Shown: positions 26,531 through 36,156, numbered from the stretch's first letter. The stretch: DNA of 64,000 bases from Providencia zhijiangensis (GCF_030315915.2 NZ_CP135990.1:1054001-1118000), one strand, 5' to 3'. A program made the numbers and translations. Notes: generated by a model not told the origin, from the sequence alone.

Positions 26531-28549
26531 ATGAGCAAGGATTTTAAACTGTATTCTGATTTTCAGCCGGGAGGCGATCAGCCTGAGGCGATTCGTAAAT
26601 TAAGAGAAGGGTTAGAAGATGGTCTTGCTCATCAAACCTTGTTAGGGGTTACGGGGTCGGGTAAAACTTTTACAATTGCCAACGTTATCGCGCAAGAAAA
26701 TCGCCCAACGATGTTGATGGCGCATAACAAAACCTTGGCGGCGCAACTCTACAGCGAAATGAAAGCCTTTTTTCCTGAGAATGCAGTGGAGTATTTCGTT
26801 TCTTACTACGACTATTATCAGCCTGAAGCGTATGTCCCCAGCTCGGATACCTTTATTGAGAAAGATGCCTCGGTAAACGAACATATCGAGCAGATGCGTT
26901 TGTCTGCAACCAAAGCTTTACTTGAGCGCCGTGATGTCATTGTAGTGGCATCGGTCTCTGCAATTTATGGGTTGGGCGATCCGGACAGCTATTTGAAAAT
27001 GATGCTGCACTTGACTGACGGCATGATCATTGACCAGCGCTCTATTTTGCGCCGCCTCGCAGACTTGCAATATACCCGTAATGACCAAGCGTTTACGCGA
27101 GGGACTTTCCGTGTTCGTGGTGAAGTGATTGATATTTTCCCAGCAGAATCCGATGAATATGCATTAAGAGTTGAACTTTTTGATGACGAAGTGGAGCGAT
27201 TATCGTTGTTCGACCCGTTAACCGGAGCTATTCAACATCGCGTACCACGCTTTACCGTGTACCCTAAAACTCACTATGTGACGCCAAGAGAGAGAATTCT
27301 TGAGGCGATGGAAAATATCAAAGTCGAGTTAGCTGATAGGCGAAGAGTGTTGTTAGAGAATCATAAGCTACTGGAAGAGCAGCGGATCACTCAGCGCACC
27401 CAATTTGATTTGGAAATGATGAATGAGCTGGGCTACTGCTCCGGCATTGAAAACTATTCACGTTATCTTTCGGGTCGTGCTCCGGGCGAGCCACCACCAA
27501 CATTATTTGATTACTTGCCCGCTGATGGATTGCTGGTTGTGGATGAGTCTCACGTAACCATCCCTCAAATTGGTGCGATGTATAAAGGTGACCGTTCTCG
27601 TAAAGAGACTCTCGTCGAGTATGGTTTCCGGCTGCCTTCTGCCCTCGATAACCGCCCAATGCGTTTTGAAGAATTTGAAGCTTTAGCGCCTCAAACTATC
27701 TATGTCTCTGCGACACCGGGTAATTACGAGTTGGATAAATCAGGGCAGGAAGTGATTGAGCAGGTAGTTAGACCTACTGGGCTGCTTGATCCGCTGATTG
27801 AAGTGCGTCCGGTGGCAACGCAGGTGGATGATTTGCTATCCGAAATTCGTATTCGCGTCCAGAAACAGGAGCGTGTGCTGGTCACCACCTTAACCAAACG
27901 CATGGCGGAAGATCTCACCGAATATTTAGAAGAGCATGGGGAGCGTGTGCGTTATTTGCACTCGGATATTGATACGGTTGAGCGTGTCGAAATTATTCGT
28001 GATTTACGCCTCGGCGAGTTTGATGTACTGGTTGGGATCAACTTATTGCGAGAAGGTTTGGATATGCCAGAGGTTTCGCTGGTGGCTATCCTTGATGCTG
28101 ATAAAGAAGGTTTCTTACGTTCAGAACGTTCACTGATCCAAACCATCGGTCGTGCAGCGCGTAACTTGAATGGTAAAGCCATTTTGTATGGGGATAGGAT
28201 CACTAACTCCATGGAAAAAGCAATTGCTGAGACAGAACGACGTCGTGCCAAACAGATGGCGTTTAACGAAGCCCATGGCATCACGCCTAAAGGCTTGAAC
28301 AAGAAAGTGGGGGATATCCTCCAGATTGGTCACAAAGTGGGTGGTAAAAGCAAAGGGCGCGGTAAAGAGAACATCAAAGATGAATCTCTGCTTAATGTTC
28401 AATCCATGTCAACGAAAGAGCTGGAGCAGCGTATTTCTCAATTGGAAGCACAGATGTACAAACATGCTCAAGATCTAGAATTTGAAGCCGCTGCTCGAGT
28501 ACGTGACGAATTACAAACATTACGAAACCAATTTATCGCCAATTCGTAA
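26531..28549 (+). CDS. uvrB: Excinuclease ABC subunit UvrB
   Basis: UvrB verifies DNA damage and bridges UvrA and UvrC in nucleotide excision repair. The 672-residue protein has Walker [11 protein letters not shown] near residue 39, the beta-hairpin region [21 protein letters not shown] near 92-111, VDESHVT, the superfamily 2 helicase motifs [17 protein letters not shown] and QTIGRAARN, and a C-terminal UvrC-binding UVR motif ([16 protein letters not shown]). Regulation is through the LexA box upstream. Confidence 0.98.
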   Translation: MSKDFKLYSDFQPGGDQPEAIRKLREGLEDGLAHQTLLGVTGSGKTFTIANVIAQENRPTMLMAHNKTLAAQLYSEMKAFFPENAVEYFVSYYDYYQPEAYVPSSDTFIEKDASVNEHIEQMRLSATKALLERRDVIVVASVSAIYGLGDPDSYLKMMLHLTDGMIIDQRSILRRLADLQYTRNDQAFTRGTFRVRGEVIDIFPAESDEYALRVELFDDEVERLSLFDPLTGAIQHRVPRFTVYPKTHYVTPRERILEAMENIKVELADRRRVLLENHKLLEEQRITQRTQFDLEMMNELGYCSGIENYSRYLSGRAPGEPPPTLFDYLPADGLLVVDESHVTIPQIGAMYKGDRSRKETLVEYGFRLPSALDNRPMRFEEFEALAPQTIYVSATPGNYELDKSGQEVIEQVVRPTGLLDPLIEVRPVATQVDDLLSEIRIRVQKQERVLVTTLTKRMAEDLTEYLEEHGERVRYLHSDIDTVERVEIIRDLRLGEFDVLVGINLLREGLDMPEVSLVAILDADKEGFLRSERSLIQTIGRAARNLNGKAILYGDRITNSMEKAIAETERRRAKQMAFNEAHGITPKGLNKKVGDILQIGHKVGGKSKGRGKENIKDESLLNVQSMSTKELEQRISQLEAQMYKHAQDLEFEAAARVRDELQTLRNQFIANS

Positions 28550-28587
28550 TTCACGATAATCGTTAAAAACGTAGTAATTTATTAAGT

Positions 28588-28628
28588 GCCTCTTAGCACT
28601 GCAACATGCAGGTTAAGGGGCTTTTTTT
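28588..28628 (+). terminator. Rho-independent terminator of uvrB
   Basis: GCCTCTTA (28588-28595) pairs with TAAGGGGC (28614-28621) with one G-T pair; CTGCA/TGCAG pairs inside. Seven T residues follow. Confidence 0.85.
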
Positions 28629-28750
28629 ATGAATGAAATAAGTAAATAATTCGATTAAAAGCAAAGAGTTACTCTGTCAAGGAATTATCGTAAATTAGGA
28701 CTAACTTTTTCTCACTCTCCCAAAAATATTGGTTAGTATCTCGTCATCTT

Positions 28751-29755
28751 ATGAACCAAGACGAGGCCGAGATGGTGATCCAATCAATTGTAGCTCCTCA
28801 TGATTCAACCTTTAAAGGCTTTATGAGCAAAGTGGATAATGCGCGGGATTTTTTTGAAGTCCATCTTCCTAATCGCATTAAACACCTTTGCAATTTTGAT
28901 ACGTTGAAGTTAGCCAGCGCTTCATTTGTGGATAAAACATTGCGCTCTCGTTTCTCGGACATGCTCTATTCCGTTCAAACATTCAAGGGTAAGGGGTATT
29001 TTTATTTCTTGGTGGAGCACCAATCTTCCCCCGATAAGCTGATGGGCTGGCGGCTGATGCATTACGCATTTTGCGCGATGAATCAGCATTTGCAGCAAGG
29101 ACATCAAACTTTGCCGCTGGTGGTTCCCATTCTGTTTTATCATGGGAATCAATCCCCTTATCCTTATTCCCAATCATGGACGGATTGCTTTGAGTGGTCT
29201 GATTTAGCTCATAGTTTGTATTGTAATCCACTGCCGTTAGTGGATGTCACGGTGGCAAGTGACGATGAACTGGTGAATCACCGAAAAGTCGCGGCGATGG
29301 AGTTAGTTCTCAAACATGCTTCTGTGAAAGATGACCTTATGGTGCTGTCAAAGCGCTTAGCGCAGGTGATCCATGAGAATGAAAACCACCGTGATGACGT
29401 TATTTTAATCATCAACTATCTGTTTAGTGTGATGGATACGCCGACATACAAGAAGATAGTCAAAACATTAATAGAAAAAACCGAAGGATATCAGGAGACC
29501 GTTATGACCATTGCCGATCGTTTAAGAATTGAAGGGTTAAAAAAAGGGTTTAGGCAAGGAAGAAGAGAGGGCAGAGAAGAAGGAAGAGAAGAAGGCAGAG
29601 AAGAAGGTCGTGAAGAGGCTAGACAAGAGGAGCAGGAGAAGGCCAAACAACGTATTTATGCCCAAGTTTTGACCAGCTTAAGTTTAGGTTTAAACATTGA
29701 GGTCATTAGTCAAATTACAGGCTTATCCCCGACAGAAATCGAAGCAATTCATTGA
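28751..29755 (+). CDS. Rpn-family recombination-promoting nuclease (YhgA-like)
   Basis: 334 residues. The N-terminal PD-(D/E)XK nuclease-like domain has APHDSTFKGFMSKVDNARDFFEVHLP, SASFVDKTLRSRFSDMLYSV, FYFLVEHQSSPDKLMGWRLMHY and LVVPILFYHG, the Rpn pattern. A charged tail of EGREEGREEG repeats (about 258-300) and a short helical end (TGLSPTEIEAI) follow. Rpn proteins are DNA endonucleases linked to phage defence, some with an inhibitor made from the 3' end. ATG 28772, with GAGG at 28763-28766, is an alternative start. The gene is monocistronic and lies in an accessory block after uvrB. Confidence 0.85.
   Translation: MNQDEAEMVIQSIVAPHDSTFKGFMSKVDNARDFFEVHLPNRIKHLCNFDTLKLASASFVDKTLRSRFSDMLYSVQTFKGKGYFYFLVEHQSSPDKLMGWRLMHYAFCAMNQHLQQGHQTLPLVVPILFYHGNQSPYPYSQSWTDCFEWSDLAHSLYCNPLPLVDVTVASDDELVNHRKVAAMELVLKHASVKDDLMVLSKRLAQVIHENENHRDDVILIINYLFSVMDTPTYKKIVKTLIEKTEGYQETVMTIADRLRIEGLKKGFRQGRREGREEGREEGREEGREEARQEEQEKAKQRIYAQVLTSLSLGLNIEVISQITGLSPTEIEAIH
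29504..29755 (+). CDS. Candidate intragenic short product RpnS (in frame within rpn)
   Basis: In-frame ATG at 29504 (MTIADRLRIEGLKKG) has a strong Shine-Dalgarno, AGGAG at 29493-29497, six bases upstream. The product would be 83 residues: the EGREEG repeats and the helical C-terminus without the nuclease domain. Rpn genes of E. coli are reported to make such short proteins, which act as antitoxins to the long form. The ribosome site is visible here; the role is transferred from the family. Confidence 0.6.
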   Translation: MTIADRLRIEGLKKGFRQGRREGREEGREEGREEGREEARQEEQEKAKQRIYAQVLTSLSLGLNIEVISQITGLSPTEIEAIH

Positions 29756-29781
29756 TACATCATTCATTGAGACATAAAGAA

Positions 29782-29820
29782 GGCGGAGTTCAGTGAGAAG
29801 CCGAACTCCGCCATATTTTT
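29782..29820. terminator. Terminator between rpn and pgtP
   Basis: GGCGGAGTTC (29782-29791) and GAACTCCGCC (29803-29812) form a perfect 10-bp stem. ATATTTTT follows on the + strand, for rpn; the minus side (TTCTTT) may serve pgtP. Confidence 0.8.
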
Positions 29821-29840
29821 AGTCAAATTTTTTAGCGTGA

Positions 29841-31220
29841 TTACGCGTTCGCTAATTGACCTTTTGCTAATACCGATTGACGGTTACGCTCAAGTTCCAA
29901 TGCGCCTAAGTGGGACAGCACACAGAAGATAATGCAGCAAACAATCCCGCCTAACAGCAGATAGAAACCTGCATGCCAGCCCATACGGTCAACCACGAAA
30001 CCAAATAAGCTAGTACCTAAAGTTGCGCCAAGGATATAGCTCATGAAACCACGTAGACCAACTGCTGAACCGACTGCGAAGCTTGGTACGATTTCCATCG
30101 TTTGTACTGACGCTAAGAACTGAGGCACATAGATTAAGCAACCAACTACTGCAGCAAAGAAGGTGACGACCGCTAATGATTGGCTCTGCCAGTAACCGAT
30201 GAGGCAGAAGAAAATCAGTGTCATACAGACAATAGCTAACGGCATTCTACGACCTTTAAACAGTTTGTCTGTTAACCAACCCGCTAATAAAGTGGATGGA
30301 ATCGCTGCCCATTCGAAGAATAAAAATGCCACGCTCATTTGATCTTTAGAGAAGTTTTTCTCTGTCAGTAGGTAGATTGGTAGCCAGCTGATCACACCGA
30401 AACGCACCATATACACAAAGACATCAACAAAAGAGATATACCACGCATTTTTGTTTTTCAGTACATAGGTACAGAAAATCTGGAAGGCGCTCATGTTCTC
30501 TGGTGATTGCTCTTTTTGCGCCGAAGTCAGGATCACTTTTTCTTCTGGCATCATTTGGTCAAGTGCAGGTAAACCTTCTTGTTTTGGGGAACCTTTACCT
30601 AATACCAACACAACCCCTGCAAATAAAATCGCAATACAAGCGGGAACCATGTAACTCGCACTTTGCCAGTGCTCAGTGCCTAATACAGCGAAAGCAGCAC
30701 CGACGATTGGGGCAACAATACCACCGCCCACGTTATGAGAAATATTCCAAAATGCACCGATACGACCACGTTCACGACGTGGGAACCAGTTTGCAATGGT
30801 GATAAATGACGGACCCACACCCATGCCTTGGAACATACCATTAAGCACTACAAAACCAACGAATAACCAGAATGCGTTACTAAACCCCATTCCGAAGTTG
30901 ACGATGGCACAGAGGATCAAACCAAATGCCATAAATGCTTTTGGGCTAGCTTTATCGGCAAGGCTACTCATCACGCCTTTGCTGATCCCGTAAGCAATCA
31001 GCATACAGCTGGTTAATAGACCAATTTGAGTCGTGCTTAAATCTAAGTTTTCTTTCAAATATGGGGTAGAGAGCGTGAAGTTGTTACGAACAATATAGTA
31101 AGCCAAATAGCCTAAGAAAACGCTGAGCAGTGCTTGAACACGATAGCGTTTATAGGCGGCAGGAACTTTTTCTGGTGCAATTTGTTTTTTTGCCGTGGCT
31201 GGCGTTAAAAATGACAGCAT
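29841..31220 (-). CDS. pgtP: Phosphoglycerate transporter PgtP
   Basis: Inner-membrane antiporter of the organophosphate:Pi family (GlpT/UhpT type) that takes up 2- and 3-phosphoglycerate and phosphoenolpyruvate in Salmonella. The 459-residue protein has 12 predicted helices and family features: YKRYRVQALLSVFLGYLAYY, RNNFTLSTPYL, GMGVGPSFITIANWFPRRERG, WNISHNVGGG and FVYMVRFGVISWLP. ATG 31220 gives the family N-terminus (MLSFLTPATAKK); the frame runs 33 codons further but without a suitable site. It is divergent from pgtCBA, which controls it in Salmonella. Confidence 0.92.
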   Translation of the reverse strand: MLSFLTPATAKKQIAPEKVPAAYKRYRVQALLSVFLGYLAYYIVRNNFTLSTPYLKENLDLSTTQIGLLTSCMLIAYGISKGVMSSLADKASPKAFMAFGLILCAIVNFGMGFSNAFWLFVGFVVLNGMFQGMGVGPSFITIANWFPRRERGRIGAFWNISHNVGGGIVAPIVGAAFAVLGTEHWQSASYMVPACIAILFAGVVLVLGKGSPKQEGLPALDQMMPEEKVILTSAQKEQSPENMSAFQIFCTYVLKNKNAWYISFVDVFVYMVRFGVISWLPIYLLTEKNFSKDQMSVAFLFFEWAAIPSTLLAGWLTDKLFKGRRMPLAIVCMTLIFFCLIGYWQSQSLAVVTFFAAVVGCLIYVPQFLASVQTMEIVPSFAVGSAVGLRGFMSYILGATLGTSLFGFVVDRMGWHAGFYLLLGGIVCCIIFCVLSHLGALELERNRQSVLAKGQLANA

Positions 31221-31331
31221 AGGTTCACCTGTGAAATAGAGTAAAAAGAAATTCCCTGATGTTTTTTGTCGTTTTATTTCTGACAGGCTCATCATGTTCT
31301 TGTTGAAAAAATATCGCAATATGAAGGGTTT

Positions 31332-31379
31332 GAGTCAAAATTGACCCAATTTTGTATAGTGACGAGTCAAATTGACCCA
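31332..31379. promoter_or_regulatory. Tandem operator-like repeats in the pgtP-pgtC region
   Basis: GAGTCAAAATTGACCCA (31332-31348) and GAGTCAAATTGACCCA (31364-31379) are near-identical direct repeats whose starts are 32 bases apart, about three helical turns. Each is itself an inverted repeat of TCAA/TTGA. They lie 110-160 bases upstream of pgtP and before pgtC. I infer binding sites of the response regulator PgtA. Confidence 0.6.
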
Positions 31380-31575
31380 TTCATAAATTAACGGGAATGG
31401 ATTTCAAAAAATGAACAACTAAGGGTTGATTTAATCGCGTAACAATGAGAATAAAGCGGGTAAGTTTTGTCGTATGCCCATAAATCCGAAAAGGGTAAAA
31501 TTTGTCTCAAATGCACTTTTTGACAAACTCACACTATTGTTACTTTCTTTGATATGAATCACATCTACCCAGGGG

Positions 31576-32850
31576 ATGACTACGCTCATGAGACTAATAA
31601 CACCAATTCGTCCACTGATAATGCAGCTCTGTTTTTTTATTATCTTTCTAAACAGCGTGGAAATTAGTCATGCGAAAAATGATGAGTTGGTGATAGCGAC
31701 AACATTTTCACCCGAAGCGACACAGGCGATAGTCACGAATTGGAATGCGCGAGAGGATGGGATGCCTATCCGCACGATTAACCGAACCAGTGCATCATTA
31801 GAGCGCTTGTTAGATACCGATGCTTTGGAAAATGTCGATTTAATTCTGACCTCCTCGCCGATGCTGATGCACCATTTGCAGCAGCATAATCGGTTGAGTG
31901 CATTGCCGGATATTCCCGAGTATTCCCAGCGCTTAATTCCTGAATCTTTAAAAGGTTCCGTTGCTGCGGTGGCATTTTCTGGATATGGCATTTTGACTAA
32001 CCGAAAATGGATGGAACAAAACAAATTACCCATTCCAAAGACATGGGATGACCTGACAAATAGCCAATATCAAGGCTCGTTACTGATAAGCAGTCCATCT
32101 CGCTCTGATACCTATCATTTAATGATAGAGTCGCTATTACAGCAGCGAGGGTGGGAAGATGGATGGCGTATTTTACTGGGAATGTCGGGAAATTTAGCGA
32201 CTGTTTCATCCCGCAGTTTTGGGGTTGCCGATAAAATCAAAGTGGGGCTAGGTGGAGCTGCACCGATTATTGATAACTATGCAAATGTGCTATTAGCCGA
32301 CCCTGAACTCGAGTTTCACTATCTGCCGGATTCAGCCACATCTCCAACATTTATTGCGATCACTCGCCATAGTTTAGCGCCAGAAAAAGCGCGAAAACTG
32401 ATTGATTTTTTACTCAGTGAACAAGGGCAAAAAGTGTTTGCAGACAGCAGCACAGGAAAATACCCAGTTACGCCTCTTGAGGATGATAACCCTCGAAAAG
32501 CGCAGCAAAACCAACTATTAGATTCCCCTAAACCGCTGGATGTCCATTTGGTATTACAGCGTCAACGATTAGTTCAGCAACTGTTTGATGCGGCGATCAC
32601 GTTTCGTTTAACGGAATCGAAAGATGCTTGGCGTGCGGTGTATATGGCGGAAGCTAAGTTGAAGCATCCTTTACCAGAAGTTCGAGCGCTACTGACAGCG
32701 ATGCCAGTCAGTGCGAAAGAAAGCGAAGATCCTGCTTACTATTCGCGCTTTGAAGATAATCGCAAAGCGGAAGAGGAATATATGCGCTGGCAGCATTTCT
32801 TTCAGGAGCAGCAGCGCCAAGCCATCAGTGTATTGGAAGCGATTAAATGA
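31576..32850 (+). CDS. pgtC: Phosphoglycerate sensing protein PgtC
   Basis: 424 residues of the extracellular solute-binding type. There is a signal peptide (hydrophobic PLIMQLCFFIIFLNSVEISHA), then ELVIATTFSPEATQAIVTNWN, VDLILTSSPMLM, FSGYGILTNRKWM, PKTWDDLTNSQYQGSLLISSPSRSDTYHL and GGAAPIIDNYAN. In Salmonella PgtC is needed to induce pgtP by phosphoglycerate, presumably by signalling to PgtB. ATG 31588 is a possible alternative start four codons later. Its stop overlaps the pgtB ATG. Confidence 0.88.
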   Translation: MTTLMRLITPIRPLIMQLCFFIIFLNSVEISHAKNDELVIATTFSPEATQAIVTNWNAREDGMPIRTINRTSASLERLLDTDALENVDLILTSSPMLMHHLQQHNRLSALPDIPEYSQRLIPESLKGSVAAVAFSGYGILTNRKWMEQNKLPIPKTWDDLTNSQYQGSLLISSPSRSDTYHLMIESLLQQRGWEDGWRILLGMSGNLATVSSRSFGVADKIKVGLGGAAPIIDNYANVLLADPELEFHYLPDSATSPTFIAITRHSLAPEKARKLIDFLLSEQGQKVFADSSTGKYPVTPLEDDNPRKAQQNQLLDSPKPLDVHLVLQRQRLVQQLFDAAITFRLTESKDAWRAVYMAEAKLKHPLPEVRALLTAMPVSAKESEDPAYYSRFEDNRKAEEEYMRWQHFFQEQQRQAISVLEAIK

Positions 32851-34853
32851 AAACATCGATAGTGAAATTGATGGGGCGCTTTAGTATTACGGCTATTTTA
32901 CGTGGAGCATTTATCGCGGGTGCATTGATGACACTGATCGTCAGCTGCGTCAGTTTGTATGCATGGCAAGAGCAAAATAAGCAGATCCGCTACGCACTTG
33001 GGGACTATTTTCCCAAAATGCAGGCTTCATTTTTGATTGAAGGACAGCTAAATACCTTAGTTAATGAGTTGAACGAATTTTTAAAAGCGCCAAATACAGC
33101 AACAAGATTACAACTACGCAACCAGATCACGGCACATTTGGCGCAAATCGCCGCGTTTAACCAACAATTAAATGGGGAGGATCAACAGCAGATTTCCTTG
33201 ATTTTGTCGCAAAGTCAGGATCTTTTGCAGCGTCTGGATAAAGCGCTGTATGCCTTGTTTTTAGCACGGGAAAAAATTAATACGCTCTCTTCTCGGATCA
33301 ACTGGCTACATGACGACTTTAGTACGGAGCTCAACTCGTTATCGCAAGATATCAGCCTGCAGCAAGGCTCTTTACTGGACAAAATTGAGCAAGATCCTCG
33401 TCAAGCCAAAGGGCTACAAAGTCGGTTACGTAACGTCCAAGGGGAGTTGCAGTTAATTTATACACTGGCGCGTTTGGAAGAGCAGATCACCAATATTTTG
33501 ACGGGACGCTTGAAGGATATTCAAGGGGATAATGCTTTTGATGATCCCATCGATGTTGGCGGTTATGCCCGCTATTTAGGGTATTTAAAAACGAATTTGG
33601 CAGCCAATGAAGAGGCGTTGAATTTATACCCAAGTTCAGTAACGCTGCGTCAAACCATCGATGAGTTATTAGATATTGGCCTTTCTGATAACCAAATGCT
33701 TGAAGTCCTACAAAATTATCAAACAGCAAAAAGAGCCTTGAATGAAGCGACAACCGAAAAGGAGCGAATTTTGGCTGATTTTCGCTCTCAGCTTGATTTG
33801 CAACTTGGGAGTAGCCACTTTCAGCTACAAACACTAAACCAGCGTTTAGCGCACATTATGTCGTGGAGTGGCACAATTATTATTATTACCGCAGGGTTGG
33901 CGTTACTGTTGGTATTACTGTTCAATATGCTGTTTATTCGCCCTCGCTTGGTCAAGCGCTTTACCGCATTAAATCAAGCAGTGGCTCGGATCAGTATTGG
34001 GGATTTGACGACCCATATTCCTGTCGAAGGTCGCGATGAGTTAGGACGAATTGGCACACTGTTACAGCGCAGTATTGCTCAAATTAATCAACAGAAAATT
34101 CAGTTAGAACAAGAAATTGCAGAGCGTAAGGCAATAGAAGAAAACTTAAGAACCACGCAAAATGAGCTGATCCAAACGGCAAAACTCGCCGTCGTGGGGC
34201 AGACGATGACCACCTTAGCTCACGAAATTAACCAACCGCTAAATGCGCTCTCGATGCACCTGTTTATGGCGAAAAAAGGGTTGCCAGAGCAAGATAATGA
34301 CACCTCGTTGATGGCGATAAATAAGTCAGAGCAACTTGTGGCTCGAATGGATGGCATTGTGCGTTCACTTCGCCAATTCGCTCGCAAACGTGATGATAAT
34401 GAGCAATTACAACCTGTGAATTTACGCCAATCAATTCAAAGCGCTTGGGATGTTCTGAAGCTTCAACATAAAACCCGCAAAGTGATATTAAGTTATCCGG
34501 ATATATTGCCTAAGGTGCTGGGGGATGAAATTGGTATTCAGCAGGTGTTGGTTAACTTGCTCTCTAACGCGCTTGATGCCAGCCCCACAGAGGCAGAAAT
34601 CACCGTTGATTACAGCGAAACCGCGGATAAGTTGCTGTTGACCTTGTGCGATAACGGAACGGGTTGGCCACTGCATTTGGCGGATACATTAATGAAACCC
34701 TTTACGACAAGTAAAGAGATTGGGCTGGGTGTTGGGTTATCCATTAGCCAATCGATTATGCAACAAATTGGTGGTGAGTTAAGAATCGCTTCTACACTGC
34801 GTGGAAATGGGTGTGTAATTTTAGAATTTAAAAAGGTACTTGAAGATGCTTGA
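32847..34853 (+). CDS. pgtB: Sensor histidine kinase PgtB
   Basis: 668 residues. A membrane segment near 15-40 and another near 335-360 enclose a large, mostly helical periplasmic domain rich in Gln and Leu. A HAMP domain (RPRLVKRFTALNQAV...IPVEGRDELGRIGTLL), the phosphoacceptor helix (TTLAHEINQPLNAL) and an ATPase domain (QQVLVNLLSNALDAS, DNGTGWP, GLGVGLSISQSI) follow. It is the membrane sensor of the phosphoglycerate system. It overlaps pgtC by four bases and pgtA by eight, so the three are coupled. Confidence 0.9.
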   Translation: MKTSIVKLMGRFSITAILRGAFIAGALMTLIVSCVSLYAWQEQNKQIRYALGDYFPKMQASFLIEGQLNTLVNELNEFLKAPNTATRLQLRNQITAHLAQIAAFNQQLNGEDQQQISLILSQSQDLLQRLDKALYALFLAREKINTLSSRINWLHDDFSTELNSLSQDISLQQGSLLDKIEQDPRQAKGLQSRLRNVQGELQLIYTLARLEEQITNILTGRLKDIQGDNAFDDPIDVGGYARYLGYLKTNLAANEEALNLYPSSVTLRQTIDELLDIGLSDNQMLEVLQNYQTAKRALNEATTEKERILADFRSQLDLQLGSSHFQLQTLNQRLAHIMSWSGTIIIITAGLALLLVLLFNMLFIRPRLVKRFTALNQAVARISIGDLTTHIPVEGRDELGRIGTLLQRSIAQINQQKIQLEQEIAERKAIEENLRTTQNELIQTAKLAVVGQTMTTLAHEINQPLNALSMHLFMAKKGLPEQDNDTSLMAINKSEQLVARMDGIVRSLRQFARKRDDNEQLQPVNLRQSIQSAWDVLKLQHKTRKVILSYPDILPKVLGDEIGIQQVLVNLLSNALDASPTEAEITVDYSETADKLLLTLCDNGTGWPLHLADTLMKPFTTSKEIGLGVGLSISQSIMQQIGGELRIASTLRGNGCVILEFKKVLEDA

Positions 34854-36093
34854 TGACAACCATGACATATTGCTGATTGATGATGATAAAGATGTATTGG
34901 AAGCGTATTGTCTATTACTCGAACAAGCGGGGTACCGAGTTCATGCGTGTGATAACTCATTGACAGCAAAAGAGTTAGTCCACCGCGATTGGTGTGGCAT
35001 TGTTCTTAGCGATGTGTGTATGCCGGAATGTTCGGGCATCGAGCTGATGACACTCTTTCTCGCCAAAGACAAACATCTCCCTGTGGTATTGATCACAGGG
35101 CATGGGGATGTGCCAATGGCGGTGGAAGCGGTCAAAATGGGGGCATGGGATTTTCTACAAAAACCCATTAACCCAGAATATCTCTTAGAGCAAGTCGCTA
35201 AAGCGTTGGCAGTGCGTAAACAGCGTGTATTGCAGCGCCGGTGGGGTAAAAACCAATTGATGCTCAATTTTGTGGGGAGCAGTGAATGGTCACAGCAAGT
35301 TCGCGGGCAGCTTCAAGGGTTATCGGAAACTCTTGCCGCAGTGTTCTTACAAGGGGAGTTAGGTAGCGGCCGCACTTATTTAGCTCGCTATCTACATCAA
35401 ATTAGCACACTGCAGCACGCGCCATTGGTGATCAAAACATTATTAAATGAGCAAGAAGTGCCTGTTGAAACATGGGTCTCTGAGGCTCGCTCAGGCACAT
35501 TGGTGATTAAGAATATTGAGTTACTCCCTGTGAACCAACAGCGTTATTTGGTTCAGCATTTACAACAAGACCAACGGGGATTTCGCTTGATTGGGATTTC
35601 GGATCAGCCGCTGCTTACTTTGACTAAACAGCAGCAAATCATTGCGGAACTCTATTATTATTTCTCATTAACCCAAGTGAATTGCTTGCCACTATCTCAG
35701 CGTAAGGCGGATATTCCGGTTTTGTTCCAGTATTATTTAGAGCTGGCTTGTACTCGATTGAATCAGAAACTACCTGAACTGGATGAGTCTTTTGTCAAAA
35801 AATTGAGTCGGCGTCATTGGCCTGGAAATGTAACGGAGCTAGCCAACGCAGCGGAGCTATATGCGGTTGGCATTATGCCGATGGGGGAAACGGCGAATCC
35901 GTTATTAACGTCGGTAGCGCCAACGGCATTAGATCAACAAATTGAAAATTATGAACGGCAGATTATTACTGAAGCGCTGAATATTCATCAAGGGCGAATT
36001 AACGATGTGTCGGAATATCTGCAAATGCCACGGAAAAAACTCTATTTGCGCATGAAAAAGTATGGATTAGATAAGCACCATTATCGGACATAA
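34846..36093 (+). CDS. pgtA: Response regulator PgtA
   Basis: 415 residues: receiver domain with acidic pocket (LLIDDDKD), phosphoacceptor Asp56 in VLSDVCMP, VLITGHGDVPMA and LQKP; then an NtrC-like AAA+ domain and a Fis-type helix-turn-helix end (YERQIITEALNIHQGRI, YLQMPRKKLYLRMKKYGL). The AAA+ part looks inactive: GELGSGRT replaces the P loop, the Walker B acidic pair is lost (GTLVIKNIELLP) and there is no GAFTGA loop. So it should not act through sigma-54. ATG 34846 is chosen over a TTG two codons earlier. Confidence 0.9.
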   Translation: MLDDNHDILLIDDDKDVLEAYCLLLEQAGYRVHACDNSLTAKELVHRDWCGIVLSDVCMPECSGIELMTLFLAKDKHLPVVLITGHGDVPMAVEAVKMGAWDFLQKPINPEYLLEQVAKALAVRKQRVLQRRWGKNQLMLNFVGSSEWSQQVRGQLQGLSETLAAVFLQGELGSGRTYLARYLHQISTLQHAPLVIKTLLNEQEVPVETWVSEARSGTLVIKNIELLPVNQQRYLVQHLQQDQRGFRLIGISDQPLLTLTKQQQIIAELYYYFSLTQVNCLPLSQRKADIPVLFQYYLELACTRLNQKLPELDESFVKKLSRRHWPGNVTELANAAELYAVGIMPMGETANPLLTSVAPTALDQQIENYERQIITEALNIHQGRINDVSEYLQMPRKKLYLRMKKYGLDKHHYRT

Positions 36094-36116
36094 ATTATTG
36101 GAGATAAATAGAGAGA

Positions 36117-36142
36117 AAGTTGCAGGGATTGACCTGCAACTT
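36117..36142. terminator. Hairpin between pgtA and yvcK
   Basis: AAGTTGCAGG, loop GATTGA, CCTGCAACTT: a perfect 10-bp stem between convergent genes. It is followed by moderately T-rich sequence on both sides. Confidence 0.6.
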
Positions 36143-36156
36143 GAAATTTCAGGGAA

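Noticed and set aside
31221-31575. Sigma-54 promoter for pgtP or pgtC
   Set aside because: PgtA belongs to the NtrC lineage, so I looked for TGGC-N8-TGC on both strands; none is convincing, and the PgtA AAA+ domain looks inactive.
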